A stretch of DNA of 64,000 bases, from positions 1,673,601-1,737,600 of the forward strand of contig OZ251237.1 of assembly GCA_965240325.2 (NCBI GenBank). Reading direction: 5' to 3'. Below are positions 22,101-32,289 of this stretch, piece by piece; position 1 is the stretch's first letter; the number at the start of each line of letters is the position of its first letter. The translations under genes were made by a program, and so were the position numbers. This DNA is from Rebecca billardiae RCC1528. Lineage: Eukaryota > Haptophyta. Under the pieces are notes generated by a model. The model saw nothing but the letters and a program-made list of their open reading frames with translations, ran no database searches and was not told the origin of the DNA.

Positions 22101-22762
22101 GAGCGCGGTGCTCGCGCCGCGCGCCGCCGCGCCGCCGCCGCGCGCGTCCGCCGGCCCCGCCCAGCCGCCCGCCGGGTGCGCGAGCGAGGCGAGAGCGCGC
22201 GCATTGTCCGCCGCCCAGCGCGCCTGCCACGCGCCGAGCGACGAGGCGGCGAAGGCGCCGAGCGTGTGCGCGCGCGCGCCGTCGATCGCGGCGCACACCG
22301 CGCGCTCGCGCTGGCTCTGCGCGCGAGCGTGCGCGCGCGCGCGAGGGAGAGAGGCGAGGCGAGGCGCGGCGCGCGTGAGCGGCGACGCGCGCGCGCGCGG
22401 CGCGAGCAGCGCGCCGGCGCAAGCACCTGCAGCCAGGCGTCGAGGTCGAGGCCGTCGGCCGCGCCCGGGCCGAGCGATTCGGCCCGCCCGTCGTCGCGCG
22501 GCGCCGCGCGCCCGTCGCGCGCACGCAGCACGTCGTCCACGTCGAGCGCGCTCGCGTCGACGCCGCGCTTGGCGAGGAACGCCTGGCCCGCCGAGCGCTC
22601 CGCGTCGGCGGCGGGCGCGGTGCGCGCGCCGAGCGCGGCGGTCTGCTGGCGGATCTGCGCGAGGTCGCGCGACACGGGCCCGAAGCCCGCGCCGTCCGCG
22701 TCCGCGCGCGCGGCGAGGCGCTGCGAGCCGCGCAGCAGCTCGGAGAGCGACGCGGCCTCCAT
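19107..22762 (-). CDS. NUP93: NUP93/NIC96-type nucleoporin
   Basis: Inner-ring nucleoporin of the nuclear pore. Seven exons on the minus strand: 22762-22427, 22316-21684, 21564-20512, 20397-20260, 20134-19979, 19813-19478 and 19370-19107. The joined reading frame is 971 residues (human NUP93 is about 820). Every intron is phase 0, 107-165 bp, and opens GTGCGC, GTGCTT, GTGCGG or GTGTGC. The N-terminus MEAASLSELLRGSQRL, then LAQIRQQTAALGAR and AKRGVDASALDVDDVL, follows the family's N-terminal coiled region. Mid-protein, LLEWCTLVYNAA and LQTVEDYTWHKLAV match the helical solenoid core. Exon 6 to the end (LLLGAAEPARALSL ... SYRLVSVRAQMGA) fits the C-terminal solenoid. The protein is unusually alanine-rich. 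It is divergent from the next gene, with 123 bases between start codons. Confidence 0.8.
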
Positions 22763-22885
22763 CGACACGAGCGGCTTGGCAGCGCGGCCGAGCCGAGGCC
22801 GAGGCCGAGGCGCTCTGCGCTGTGAGACATACAGCCGGACTTGCACTTGCCCGGCCGGTGGGCCGGCCCCGGACTGCATCGCGCG
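22763..22885. promoter_or_regulatory. Shared divergent promoter region
   Basis: Only 123 bases separate the start codons of the nucleoporin gene (minus) and the large helical-protein gene (plus). Both promoters and both 5' leaders must lie here or within coding sequence. It contains repeated CCGAGGC motifs (about 22792-22810) and no TATA box. Confidence 0.6.
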
Positions 22886-25800
22886 ATGGCGACGGAGGGC
22901 GCGACGCTCGCCGCCGAGGTCGGCGAGCTCGCCGCGCGGCTGGGCGCGCTCGCGTCGGCGGTGGGCGCGGGCACGCACGCGCCGACGGACGCCTCCGCCA
23001 CGCACGCCCTCCTCCGCCGCCTCGCCGCCGACCTCGGCGCCGCGGACGAGCGCGCGCACGCGCTCGGCCTCGTGCGCGCCGCGCGCGCCGCGGCCGCGGC
23101 CGACGCGGCCGCCGGGGTGCGCGACGGCGGCGGCGGCGAGCTCGACGCGCTGGTGCGCGGGGTGCGCGACGCGGTCGCCTCGCGCCGCGCCGAGCTCGCG
23201 CGCGCCCTCGCCTCCGCGCACGCCGCCGGCCTGCGCGCCTCCGACTCTGCGCTCGACGAGGCGGTGGGCGCGCGAGAGACGGGCGCAGGAGGCGGCGGCG
23301 GGCGCGGTGGCGGCGGCGGCGCGTGGGGCGAGGCGCTCTCGCTCGCCGCGCTCGCCGACGTGCCGCCGTACGAGGCGCTCGTCCCCGCGCTCACCGCGCT
23401 CTGCGCCGCCCCCGCCGCCGCCGCCGCCGCCGCAGCCGCCGCCGCCTGCTGCGGCCGTGCTGCGCGCGTGGCGCGTGGTCGGCGCCTTCTCCGCGCTCGA
23501 GCTGCTGGGCGGGGAGGGCGCGGAGCTGCTGCCCGGGGCGCTGTGCGCGGTGCTCCGCGCGGCGGACGCGTGCGCGGGCGCCCACGCGCCCGACGCGCCC
23601 GAGCTGCGCGAGGCCGCGCGCGCCGCGCACAGCCTGTGCGCGCGGCTGCTCGCGCGCGCGGACGAGGGCGGCTGCGCGCAGATCGGCGCCGCGCTCGCGC
23701 CGCTGCTGCGGCGGACGCGGGCGGCGGCGGCGGGCGGCGCAGGCGCCGGCGGCGAGGCCGAGGCCGAGGCGTGGCGCGTGCTGCGCGCGCGGCTGCTCCT
23801 CGCCGCCACCGTGCGCGCCGCGCGGGGCGGCGTGCACGTGCCCGCGCCGCACGCGCGCGCGCTCGTGCGCGCGCACTGCGACGCTCACGGCGCCACCGGC
23901 GTGGCGGCGGCGGCGGCTGACGGCGCGTCGTCGGCCGGCGCGCTGCTCGCGCGGCTCGACCCGAGCGCGGCGGCGCTGCGCGCGCTGCTGCAGCCGCCGG
24001 GCTGGGCGCGCTGGGTGGTGGCGGTGGCGGAGGCGGAGGCGGAGGCGGAGGCGGAGGCGGAGGCGGAGGCGGAGGCAACGCCCATGGCTGCCGGCGGGGG
24101 GGCGTCGGCAGCCACGCCCATGGCTGCCGACGCCGACGCCGCCGAGAGCGCCGACAGCCCGCCCCTCCTGGCCGCGGTCGCGGCGGAGGTCGCGGCCGCG
24201 CTCGGCGCGCCGACGCCCGCCGCGTGGCCCGCGCGCGGCGCCGCGTGCGCCGCGCGCGCGCACGCGCTGTGCGCCGCGCTCGCGCTCGCGCGCGCGCAGC
24301 CGACGCGCGCGCCCCTGCTCGGCGCGCTCGGCGCCGCGCGCGCGGGCGGCGCGGCCGCGGCGCACGCGCGGCTGCTGGGCGCCGCGCTGCGGCATGCGTG
24401 CGCGCCGCTGCCGCCGCACTCGCCGCCGGCGGACGCCGGCGCGTCCGCGGCGGACGGCGCGGACGGTGCGGAGGCGCGTGCGGCCGCCTCGCTCGGCTCT
24501 GCCGCGTGCAGCGCGCTGCTCGAGGCCGCGTGCGCGGACTGGGCGCAGCACGCGGCAGCAGACTGGGCGCTGCACGCGGGCGCGGCGGCGGGCGGCGGCG
24601 AGGAGGCCACGCGCGTGCTCGCGCGCGCCATCGGCGAGTGCTGGCCCGCGCAGCCCGCCGCGCGCGCCGCCGCCGCGCTGGCGCGCGCGGGCGCGGCGTG
24701 CGCGCGCGCGCTGTGCGCCGAGCGCGCGTGCGCGGCCGCGCTGCTCGGCGCCGCCGCGGCGGGCGGCGGCGGCGCGGCGTGCGCGCGCGCGCTGCGCCGC
24801 GCGCTCGCGAGCCCCGCCGCGGCGCGCGCGCTCGCCGCCGCGGGCGCGGCGGACGGCGCGTGGGCGCGCGCGCTCGGCGGCGCGCCGCCCGCCGCGCTGC
24901 GCGCGCTCTGCGCCGGCGGCGCGGGCGGCGCGGCGCTGGCGGTGGGCGCGGGCGCCGCGCGCCGCGCCGCGGCCGCGTGCGCGCCCTCGGCGCGCGCGCT
25001 CGGCGCGCTCGCCGCCGCGCTCGGCGCGGCGGGCGCGGCCGGCGCGCACGCGGCCGACGCGGCGGCCGCGCGCGCCGCCGTGCACGCCGTCGCCGAGCGC
25101 GACGCCTCCGCGCTGCTCGGCCGCTCCTCCGCCGCGGCGGACGCGCTCGGCCTCGGCCTCGCCGCAGGCGCGGGCGCGGAGGGCGGCGCCGAGGGCGGCG
25201 GCTGCGCGGCCGCGGCCGCGGCCGCCGCGCGGCTGAGCGCGCTGCTGCGCGTGCCGTGGGTGCGCGATCGGCTGCTGCGCGCGCGCGGCGGCGCGCTCGC
25301 CGCCGCGCTGGGCGGCGGCGGCGGCGAGGGCGCGGCCGCAGGCGCGGCGCTGGTGTGCGCGGCCGCGGCGTGCGCGGGCGCGGACGGCGGCGCCGCGCTG
25401 TGCGCTGCCGCGCCCGCGCTCGCGCACGCGCTGCGCACCCACGCCGACGCGGACGCGAGCTCGGCCGGCGTGGGCTGCGCGCAGGCGCTGTGCGGCGTGG
25501 GCGCGCGCGCGCTGCAGCTGGGCGCGCACGCGGCCGAGCCGATGGCGGCGCTCGAGGCGGCCGGGGCGGCGGCGGCGGAGGAGGAGGAGGAGCGCCCGGC
25601 AGCAGCGGCAGCGGCAGCAGCGGGTGCGGTGGGTGCGGCGGTGCCGGTGTCGCTCGGGCGGACGGCGGAGTGGCTGGGCGGTGCGCACCCCGCGCTGCGC
25701 CCCGCGCTGGGCGCTGACCGCTGCGGCCTGCGCGCGCTGTGCGCCGCGCTCGACGGCGCGGGCGCGGCGCCGCCATCGCAGCCGACGCCACCGCCACGGC

Positions 25801-26877
25801 CACCGCCGGCCGGCGCGCCGCCCTTCAGCCAAGCGGGCGCGGGCGCAGACGCGGGCGGCGGTAGTGGCAGCGCGGAGGCCAGCGCGCACTGGCGCGCCGC
25901 CGCGGCGATGCTCACGGCGGCCGCGGCACGGGAGGCGCTGCTGCCGCCCTCTGCCGCGGCGGAGGGCGGCGCCCCGCTGCTGCGCATGCTGCACGCACTC
26001 GGCGGCGCCGCGCTCGGCGGCGCGCACTCGCAGCACTCGCAGCACGCGCCGACAGCGGCGGACGCGGAGACAGGGGCGGGTGCGGAGGGTGCGGGCGGTG
26101 CGCCCTTCCCCTGGGGCTGTGCGCTGCTGTGCGTGCTCGCGTGGGACGCGCCACACGACGAGCTGCGCGCGCTGTGTGAGGTGCAAGCACCGGCCCGCGC
26201 CTCGCCGCGCCGTGCCGCGCGCCCGGCGCCGCGCGCGCACTGCGCCACTGGCGCCCCGCGCGCGCGCGAGCTGACCCGCGCACCGCGCGCACCGCGCACC
26301 GCAGACGCGCACCGCCGCGCTCGGCGGCGGCGGCGACGCGGGTGCCGCGTGTCTGGCGGCGCTCTTGGCGGACGAGGCGCTGGTGTCCGAGCAGCCGGCG
26401 CTGGGCGGCGCGCTCGCCCTGGCGGGCGTGAGCGCGGCGCCGTGCGCGCTCAGCTGGGCGCGCAGCGCGCACGCGGGCGCGCTGCCGCTGCGTGCCGCGT
26501 GCGCGCTCGCTGCGCTCGGCGTTGCGCTCGGCCCGGGCGCGCCCCTCGCGACGAGCCTCGCGCTGCTCGCGCACGCGCAGGTGCGCGCGCGCGGGCCGCG
26601 CGCGGCGGCCGGCGCTCGCGCGCGCGCCCGCGGCTCACGCGCGCCACGCGCCACGCGCCCGCGCCCGCGCCGGCAGCCGCGCGCGCTTGGCCGTGCGCAC
26701 CGCGCGCACGCGCCGCTCGGCCTTATGCTGAGCGTGGCGAGCGCGCCCGCGGCGGGCGAGGGCGGTGGCGAGGAGGGCGCGTTCGAGCTGCTCGCGTGGG
26801 TGCCGCACATCGCTGCTGCCGCGCGCCGGCTCGAGCCCGCGCTGCGCGAGCACGCCGCGCTACTCTCCGGGCTGTGA
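22886..26877 (+). CDS. Large alanine-rich helical protein, unknown
   Basis: Proposed exons: 22886-23359, 23436-26180, 26305-26580 and 26677-26877, giving 1231 residues. All introns are phase 0; three open GTGC and end CAG. The first junction is the least certain, since several phase-0 donors are possible between 23264 and 23391. The protein is nearly all helical by composition, with regular short Ala/Leu helices suggesting an armadillo/HEAT-like solenoid. An acidic-alanine run of AE repeats sits near 24028-24074, and EEEEER near 25580. No family motif is recognised. The head-to-head arrangement with the nucleoporin suggests co-regulation, and a pore-complex or transport scaffold would be a reasonable guess but is unproven. 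Its last exon has a truncated inverted copy at 18760-18885. Confidence 0.6.
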
Positions 26878-28553
26878 CGGATGACGGCACCGCGGGACAA
26901 CGTGCCATCAGCAACGCATCACAATCATCACCGGTGAACGCGTCGGAAGGCACGGTCGCGATCTGCTGCTGCTGATCGCGCGAGCAGGCAAACTCGTAGT
27001 CGAAAAGCGCACCGAGAAACAATAAAGCAGAAATCAGCAGGCCTGTACATCTCCTCTTTCGCATTTTGAATTTGATATTCTCGCCGAGCTGCGCCAACAC
27101 CGTCGTTCTGTAGGCAGCTTCGGCCCCCTCGACGATGATGCCACTACCGGCGTGCGCGCGGCTGACCGACCTGCCGCCCGAGCTGGTCGCGCGCGTGCTC
27201 GTGCACCTCGATGGCACGCGCGACCTCGCCACTGCCAGCGCCGCCACGCGCCTCTTCCGCCGCGCGCCGCTCGAGCACGCGCTGCGCGAGCGCGCGCGCG
27301 CGCGCGGGCACGAGGCCGCGCTGCCGGCGACCCTGCCCGTTGGCGTGTTCACGTGGGCGGAGGAGCTGCTCGCGCGCGAGCGTGTGCTCGAGCTCGCGCA
27401 CGCGCACGCGCACGTCGTGACTGCCGCCGGAGACGCTCTGTGGGAAGTTGAATTTAGCGCGTTTGTCGACGCGGACGGCGGCGTGCACACGTGCGGCGCA
27501 CCGCTGGGCCATCCCGACCTCAGCAGGAAGACGGACGTGCTCGTGCCGACGCGCGTGTGCTCGCTGGAGGCGGTGCACGTGCGTGCGGTGGCTGCCGGCC
27601 GCACGCACCTGCTCGCGCTGAGCGAGGCGGGCGCCGTGTACGCGTGCGGCGATAACGAGTACGGCGAGCTGGGCGTGGGCGACAAGGCTGAGCGACGGGC
27701 GTTCGTGCAGGTGGCGGCGCTGGGTGCGGAGCTCGTCGTCGCCATCGGCGCTGGCGCCGACCACAGCCTCGCGCTCACGGCTGCGGGCGTAGTGTACAGC
27801 TGGGGCGACAACGGCAGCGGCCAGCTCGGCCACGGCGACGCGAAGCAGCGGCTGGAGCCGACCCGCATCCAGGCCCTGCATGGCGTGCGCGTGGGCGGCG
27901 TGGCCGCGGGCTGGGAGCACACGCTGCTGCTCTCGGCGTGCGGCGCCGTGTACTCGTGCGGGGGTGGCTATGCTGGCCGCCTTGGGCACGCTGGCGAGCA
28001 GTCTCAGCACACGCCGCGGCGCATCGCAGCGCTTGCAGGCGTGCGCGCCGTGCATGTGAGCGCGGGCCGCCACCACAGCCTGGTGGTGGACGCAGCGGGC
28101 GGTGTGCACTCCTTCGGACATGGTAGCGTTGGCGCACTCGGCCACGGTGACAAGGTGGATCGTTTGGTGCCCACGCGTATAGAAGCGCTGATGGGCTTCC
28201 GTGCCGTGCGCGCCAGCACGGGCTCTGGCAACAGCGCGGTGGTGTGCGCGGACGGCAGCGTGCACACGTTTGGGAGCAACTACTACGGCGAGCTGGGGCT
28301 GGGGCACCGAATGGGTCGCACGCTGCCAGAGCGGGTGGAGGGCCTCGCGCATGCGCGCGTGGTCGACTGCTCACTGGGCCGATGGCACGCACTCTACGTT
28401 ACGGCGGACGGCGGCGTGCACGCGTGCGGCTCCCACTCAGGCGCGCTGGGCGTGGGCGTAGGCGGCGATGGAAGAGCCGGAGCGCTGCCGACGCCGCAGC
28501 GCGTGGTGCAGCTGCCGCCCCTGCGCTGTGGGCCGCGCTGGGCATCATTCGGG
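26753..28553 (+). repeat. Right arm of an inverted duplication
   Basis: Counterpart of 17078-18885. It starts inside the last exon of the helical-protein gene, where the duplication is part of the intact gene, crosses the 257-base spacer and includes RCC1 paralogue 3. Confidence 0.8.
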
Positions 28554-28562
28554 CAGATCTGA
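27135..28562 (+). CDS. F-box / RCC1-repeat protein, paralogue 3
   Basis: Intronless, 475 residues, starting at tandem ATG codons (27135 and 27138). The F-box-like segment (ARLTDLPPELVARVLVHL, about residues 8-52) is followed by about seven RCC1 repeats (GDNEYGELGVGD, SWGDNGSGQLGHGD, GSNYYGELGLGH). The C-terminus WASFGQI differs from the PPLRCGPR end of its sisters because the stop has moved downstream. It shares the short N-terminus with paralogue 2, as expected from the inverted duplication, but several internal repeat variants (IQALHGVRVGGVAAGW) match paralogue 1, suggesting gene conversion. Confidence 0.85.
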   Translation: MMPLPACARLTDLPPELVARVLVHLDGTRDLATASAATRLFRRAPLEHALRERARARGHEAALPATLPVGVFTWAEELLARERVLELAHAHAHVVTAAGDALWEVEFSAFVDADGGVHTCGAPLGHPDLSRKTDVLVPTRVCSLEAVHVRAVAAGRTHLLALSEAGAVYACGDNEYGELGVGDKAERRAFVQVAALGAELVVAIGAGADHSLALTAAGVVYSWGDNGSGQLGHGDAKQRLEPTRIQALHGVRVGGVAAGWEHTLLLSACGAVYSCGGGYAGRLGHAGEQSQHTPRRIAALAGVRAVHVSAGRHHSLVVDAAGGVHSFGHGSVGALGHGDKVDRLVPTRIEALMGFRAVRASTGSGNSAVVCADGSVHTFGSNYYGELGLGHRMGRTLPERVEGLAHARVVDCSLGRWHALYVTADGGVHACGSHSGALGVGVGGDGRAGALPTPQRVVQLPPLRCGPRWASFGQI

Positions 28563-28811
28563 GGCGGTGCGTTCATTGAGCTGCGCGCGTGGGCTCCGCA
28601 CACCGCTGTTGTCTAGATCCATCGACGTTGCGCAACCACACACAACACGACGTCGACGCGGAGTCGGCTGTCGAGACAGTGTCGAGTGTCGATGAGATTT
28701 AGCACCCATGAAAAAGAATTGAGTGCGAAAATCACTGATGCAATTTAACCCCGCATACCAAAAAAACCAAAGGATAGTGAGCCAAGGACAGCGGTGGCGC
28801 GAGCACCCTCG

Positions 28812-30236
28812 ATGGCACCGACGACGCGTGCGCGCGCCAAGGCGCGCTCGGCAGCGGCGGCCGTGTGGATGACCGACCTGCCGCCCGAGCTGGTCGCGCG
28901 CATCCTCGCCCACCTCGCTGGCGTGCGCGACCTCGCCGCCGCCAACGCCGCCGCGCGCCTCTTCCGCGGCGCGCCGCTCGAGCACGCGCTGCGCGAGCGT
29001 GCGCGCGCGCGGGGGCACGAGGCCGCGCTGCCGGCGACCCTGCCCGTTGGCGTGTGCACGTGGGCGGAGGAGCTGCTCGCGCGCGAGCGTGTGCTCGAGC
29101 TCGCGCACGCGCACACGCGCAGCGCAGCCTCCGGTGGATCGTATGGCGGAGCGTTCAGCGCGTTTGTTGGCGCGGACGGCGGCGTGCACACATGCGGCGC
29201 ACCGCTGGGCCATCCCGAGCTCAGCGAAGAGGCGCGCGTGCTCGTGCCGACGCGCGTGGCCTCACTCGAGGCGGTGCGCGTGGATGCAGTGGCTGCCGGC
29301 GACAAGCACCTGCTCGCGCTGAGCGAGGCGGGCGCCGTGTACGCGTGCGGCAGCAACGGCTACGGCGAGCTGGGCGTGGGCGACAAGGCTGAGCGACGGG
29401 CGTTCGTGCAGGTGGCGGCGCTGGGTGCGGAGCTCGTCGTCGGGATTTGCGCTGGCGCCGACCATAGCCTTGCGCTCACAGTTGCGGGCGTGGCGTACAG
29501 CTGGGGCCGCAACGCCTGGGGCCAGCTCGGCCACGGCGACAGGCAACGACGGCTGGAGCCGACGCGCATCGAGGCGCTGGACGGCGTGCGCGTGGGCGGC
29601 GTGTCCGCGGGCGGGAGGCACACGCTGCTGCTCTCGGCGTGCGGCGCCGTGTACTCGTGTGGGTATGCCGGTTACGGCCGCCTTGGGCACGGTGACGAGC
29701 AGCAGCAGCGCACGCTGCGGCGCATCGAGGCGCTCGCGGGTGTGCGCGCCGTGCACGTCAGCGCGGGCCTCTCGCACAGCCTGGTGGTGGACGCAGCGGG
29801 CGGCGTGCACTCCTTCGGAGACGGTCATGGTGGCGCACTCGGCCACGGTGACCAGGCGCCTCGATTTGTGCCCGCGCGCATCGACGCGCTGGGCGGCATG
29901 CGTGCCGTGCGCGCCAGCGCGGGCTGTTACACCAGCGCTGTGGTGTGTGCGGACGGCAGCGTGCACGCGTTTGGGCGCAACTACTTGGGCCAGCTGGGGC
30001 TGGGGGACCGACTCGCTCGCATTCTGCCCGAGCGGGTGGAGGGCCTCGCGCATGCGCGCGTGCTCGACTGCTCACTCGGCGATCAGCACGCCCTCTACGT
30101 CACAGCAGACGGCGCCGTGCACGCGTGCGGCACGCATTCGGGCGCGCTCGGCCTGGGCGTGGGCTACAGTGGCGATGTGCTGCGGACGCTGCAGCGCGTG
30201 GTGCAGCTGCCGCCCCTGCGCTGTGGGCCGCGCTGA
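28812..30236 (+). CDS. F-box / RCC1-repeat protein, paralogue 4
   Basis: Intronless, 474 residues. ATG at 28812 is chosen over the in-frame GTG at 28794. The N-terminus MAPTTRARAKARSAAAAV is identical to that of paralogue 1 before a diverged residue. An F-box-like region is at about residues 18-62, then RCC1 repeats with GSNGYGELGVGD, SWGRNAWGQLGHGD and GRNYLGQLGLGD. It lies 249 bases downstream of paralogue 3 on the same strand. Repeat variants GGMRAVRASAG and ACGTHSGALGLGVG are shared with paralogue 2. Confidence 0.85.
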   Translation: MAPTTRARAKARSAAAAVWMTDLPPELVARILAHLAGVRDLAAANAAARLFRGAPLEHALRERARARGHEAALPATLPVGVCTWAEELLARERVLELAHAHTRSAASGGSYGGAFSAFVGADGGVHTCGAPLGHPELSEEARVLVPTRVASLEAVRVDAVAAGDKHLLALSEAGAVYACGSNGYGELGVGDKAERRAFVQVAALGAELVVGICAGADHSLALTVAGVAYSWGRNAWGQLGHGDRQRRLEPTRIEALDGVRVGGVSAGGRHTLLLSACGAVYSCGYAGYGRLGHGDEQQQRTLRRIEALAGVRAVHVSAGLSHSLVVDAAGGVHSFGDGHGGALGHGDQAPRFVPARIDALGGMRAVRASAGCYTSAVVCADGSVHAFGRNYLGQLGLGDRLARILPERVEGLAHARVLDCSLGDQHALYVTADGAVHACGTHSGALGLGVGYSGDVLRTLQRVVQLPPLRCGPR

Positions 30237-30681
30237 GCACAGCCGCCGCCCGCGCGCGCTTGGCTGGGCAGCCGCACGTGGCCACGAAGTGCCTGCCTCG
30301 CCCTCGCCATCAGGCCAGAGTGTCCGGTCGGCGGACCGTGCGCGCCCTCGTTCCTTCAGCGCGCGTGCACTACCAGTACCAAGGTACCCCCATACTGGAT
30401 TACTGCTCTTGGGCTCCAGAACTAGTCCAGTCTGTGTGACTGGTGAGTCGACTTTGTAATCGGCGAAGCATCAAACGTGAAACATCGTGTTCACTGATGA
30501 ACCGCCTTTTTCTCCTCGCATCCTCAGCGCGAGATACCATCTGGCCGCAGTGACTCGGCGAAAAACGACGGCCTGCATTGGCGCGTCGCGAGGGGCAAGC
30601 GGCGCATTCACGCTCGAACCGGCTGATTCGACTCGTGGCCGGCCGCCAGCTCGGCCCGCGCAGGCCGCGCGCCACGCCGGC

Positions 30682-32151
30682 ATGGCGCTGGCGCCGACGC
30701 AGCTGGAGGACATGCCCGCCGAGGTGATCGAGCGCGTCCTCGTCGGCCTCGGCGCCGCGTGCGACCTCGCCGCCGCCAACGCCGCCGCGCGCCTCTTCCG
30801 CGGCGCGCCGCTCGAGCACGCGCTGCGCGAGCGCGCGCGCGCGCGCGGGCACGAGGCCGCGCTGCCGGCGACCCTGCCTGTTGGCGTGTCCACGTGGACG
30901 GAGGAGCTGTTCGCGCGCGAGCGCGTCTCCGAGCTCGCGCGCGCGCACGCGTGCCCCGCCTCCGCCGGCGGCGCGGGCCTGAGCCACGTGGGCGCGTTTG
31001 CGTGCGCGGACGGCGCGGTGCTCACGTGCGGCGAGGAGCGCGTGCTCGTGGTGGGCGGCGTGTGGGACTACCGCTCGCCCGCCGCGCTGGGGCACTCGGA
31101 GCTGCGCCACTCGCCCGTCCGCACGCCGCGCCCCGTGCGCTGCCTCCCCGCCGCCGTGCGCGTGCGCGCGCTCGCGTCTGGCTTTGAGCACGTGCTGGCG
31201 CTCACGCACGGCGGAGGGCTGCACGCGTGCGGGGCGAACGGGCACGGGCAGCTGGGGCTGGGCGACACGCTCGAGCGGCGCTCGTTCGTGCCGATCCACC
31301 CGCCCGACCCCGAGCCCGTCGTGTGCGTCGCCGCCGGCACCGCGCACTCCGTCGCGCTCACGGCCGCGGGCTGCGCGTACAGCTGGGGCTACAACGGCTG
31401 CGGCCAGCTCGGCCACGGCGACGCGGCCGACCGCGCGGCGCCGGCGCGCGTGCACGCGCTGCGCGCCGAGCGGGTGGGCGGCGTGGCGGCGGGCGCGGGG
31501 CACACGCTCTTCCTCACCGTGCGCGGCGCCGTGCACTCGTGCGGCGTGGGCGTGCACGGCCGGCTCGGCCACGGCGACGAGCAGCAGCAGCGCGCGCCGC
31601 TGCGCATCGAGGCGCTCGCGGCCGTGCGCGCCACGCACGTGAGCGCGGGGGACACGCACAGCCTGGTGGTCGACGCGGCGGGCGACGTGCACGCCTTCGG
31701 CCAAGGCGACCACGGCGGCCTCGGCCTCGGCCACGAGCGCGACCAGCTCGCGCCCGCGCGCGTGAGCGCGCTCGCGCGCGCGCGCGCGGTGCGCGCCGCC
31801 GCGGGCGCGTCGAGCTCCGCGGTCGTGCTCGCCGACGGCAGCGTGCGCGCGTTCGGGCGGAACTGCTACGGGCAGCTCGGGCTGGGCCACCGCGTGAACC
31901 GCACGCTGCCCGAGCCCGTCGCCGCGCTCGCGCCGCACCGCGTCGTCTGCTGCTCGCTCGGCGGGCGCAACGCGCTGTACGTGACGGCGGACGGCGCGGT
32001 GCACTCGTGCGGCGAGCAGTCGGGCGCGCTCGGCCACGGCGTGAGCCTCGCGGCGGAGCGCGCGCTCATGCGGCCGACGCGCGTCGACAAGCTCGCGGTC
32101 GCCGCGGCGGACGCCGACGCGAGTCTCCGGCTCGCCGCCGTCGACGGGTGA
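30682..32151 (+). CDS. F-box / RCC1-repeat protein, paralogue 5 (most diverged)
   Basis: Intronless, 489 residues. The first ATG in the coding part is 30682 (MALAPTQLEDMPAEVIERVL); a GTG-initiated extension from 30487 exists but lacks an ATG. The F-box-like helices (about residues 7-55) retain AAANAAARLFRGAPLEHALRE, identical to the sisters. RCC1 repeats include GANGHGQLGLGD, SWGYNGCGQLGHGD and GRNCYGQLGLGH. The first repeat carries an insertion (EERVLVVGGVWDYRSPAALG) absent from the others. GC content is higher than in paralogues 1-4. It is the likely oldest branch in this cluster. Confidence 0.85.
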   Translation: MALAPTQLEDMPAEVIERVLVGLGAACDLAAANAAARLFRGAPLEHALRERARARGHEAALPATLPVGVSTWTEELFARERVSELARAHACPASAGGAGLSHVGAFACADGAVLTCGEERVLVVGGVWDYRSPAALGHSELRHSPVRTPRPVRCLPAAVRVRALASGFEHVLALTHGGGLHACGANGHGQLGLGDTLERRSFVPIHPPDPEPVVCVAAGTAHSVALTAAGCAYSWGYNGCGQLGHGDAADRAAPARVHALRAERVGGVAAGAGHTLFLTVRGAVHSCGVGVHGRLGHGDEQQQRAPLRIEALAAVRATHVSAGDTHSLVVDAAGDVHAFGQGDHGGLGLGHERDQLAPARVSALARARAVRAAAGASSSAVVLADGSVRAFGRNCYGQLGLGHRVNRTLPEPVAALAPHRVVCCSLGGRNALYVTADGAVHSCGEQSGALGHGVSLAAERALMRPTRVDKLAVAAADADASLRLAAVDG

Positions 32152-32289
32152 TGGCGTGCGTCGTCGCAGCGGAGCGATATGCGATATTGTCAATATCTAG
32201 CAGTTGGAAATGAAATCAGCGGCTGGAGAAAAAGAATCACATCAGAACGAACGATTGCGCCCCGGAGCGGCGGTTTGAAACGGTCCGCG

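Noticed and set aside
20176-25803. Very long frames on both strands across the nucleoporin and helical genes
   Set aside because: Extreme GC suppresses stop codons. They lack recognisable motifs, while the chosen frames join cleanly at GT...AG sites in phase.
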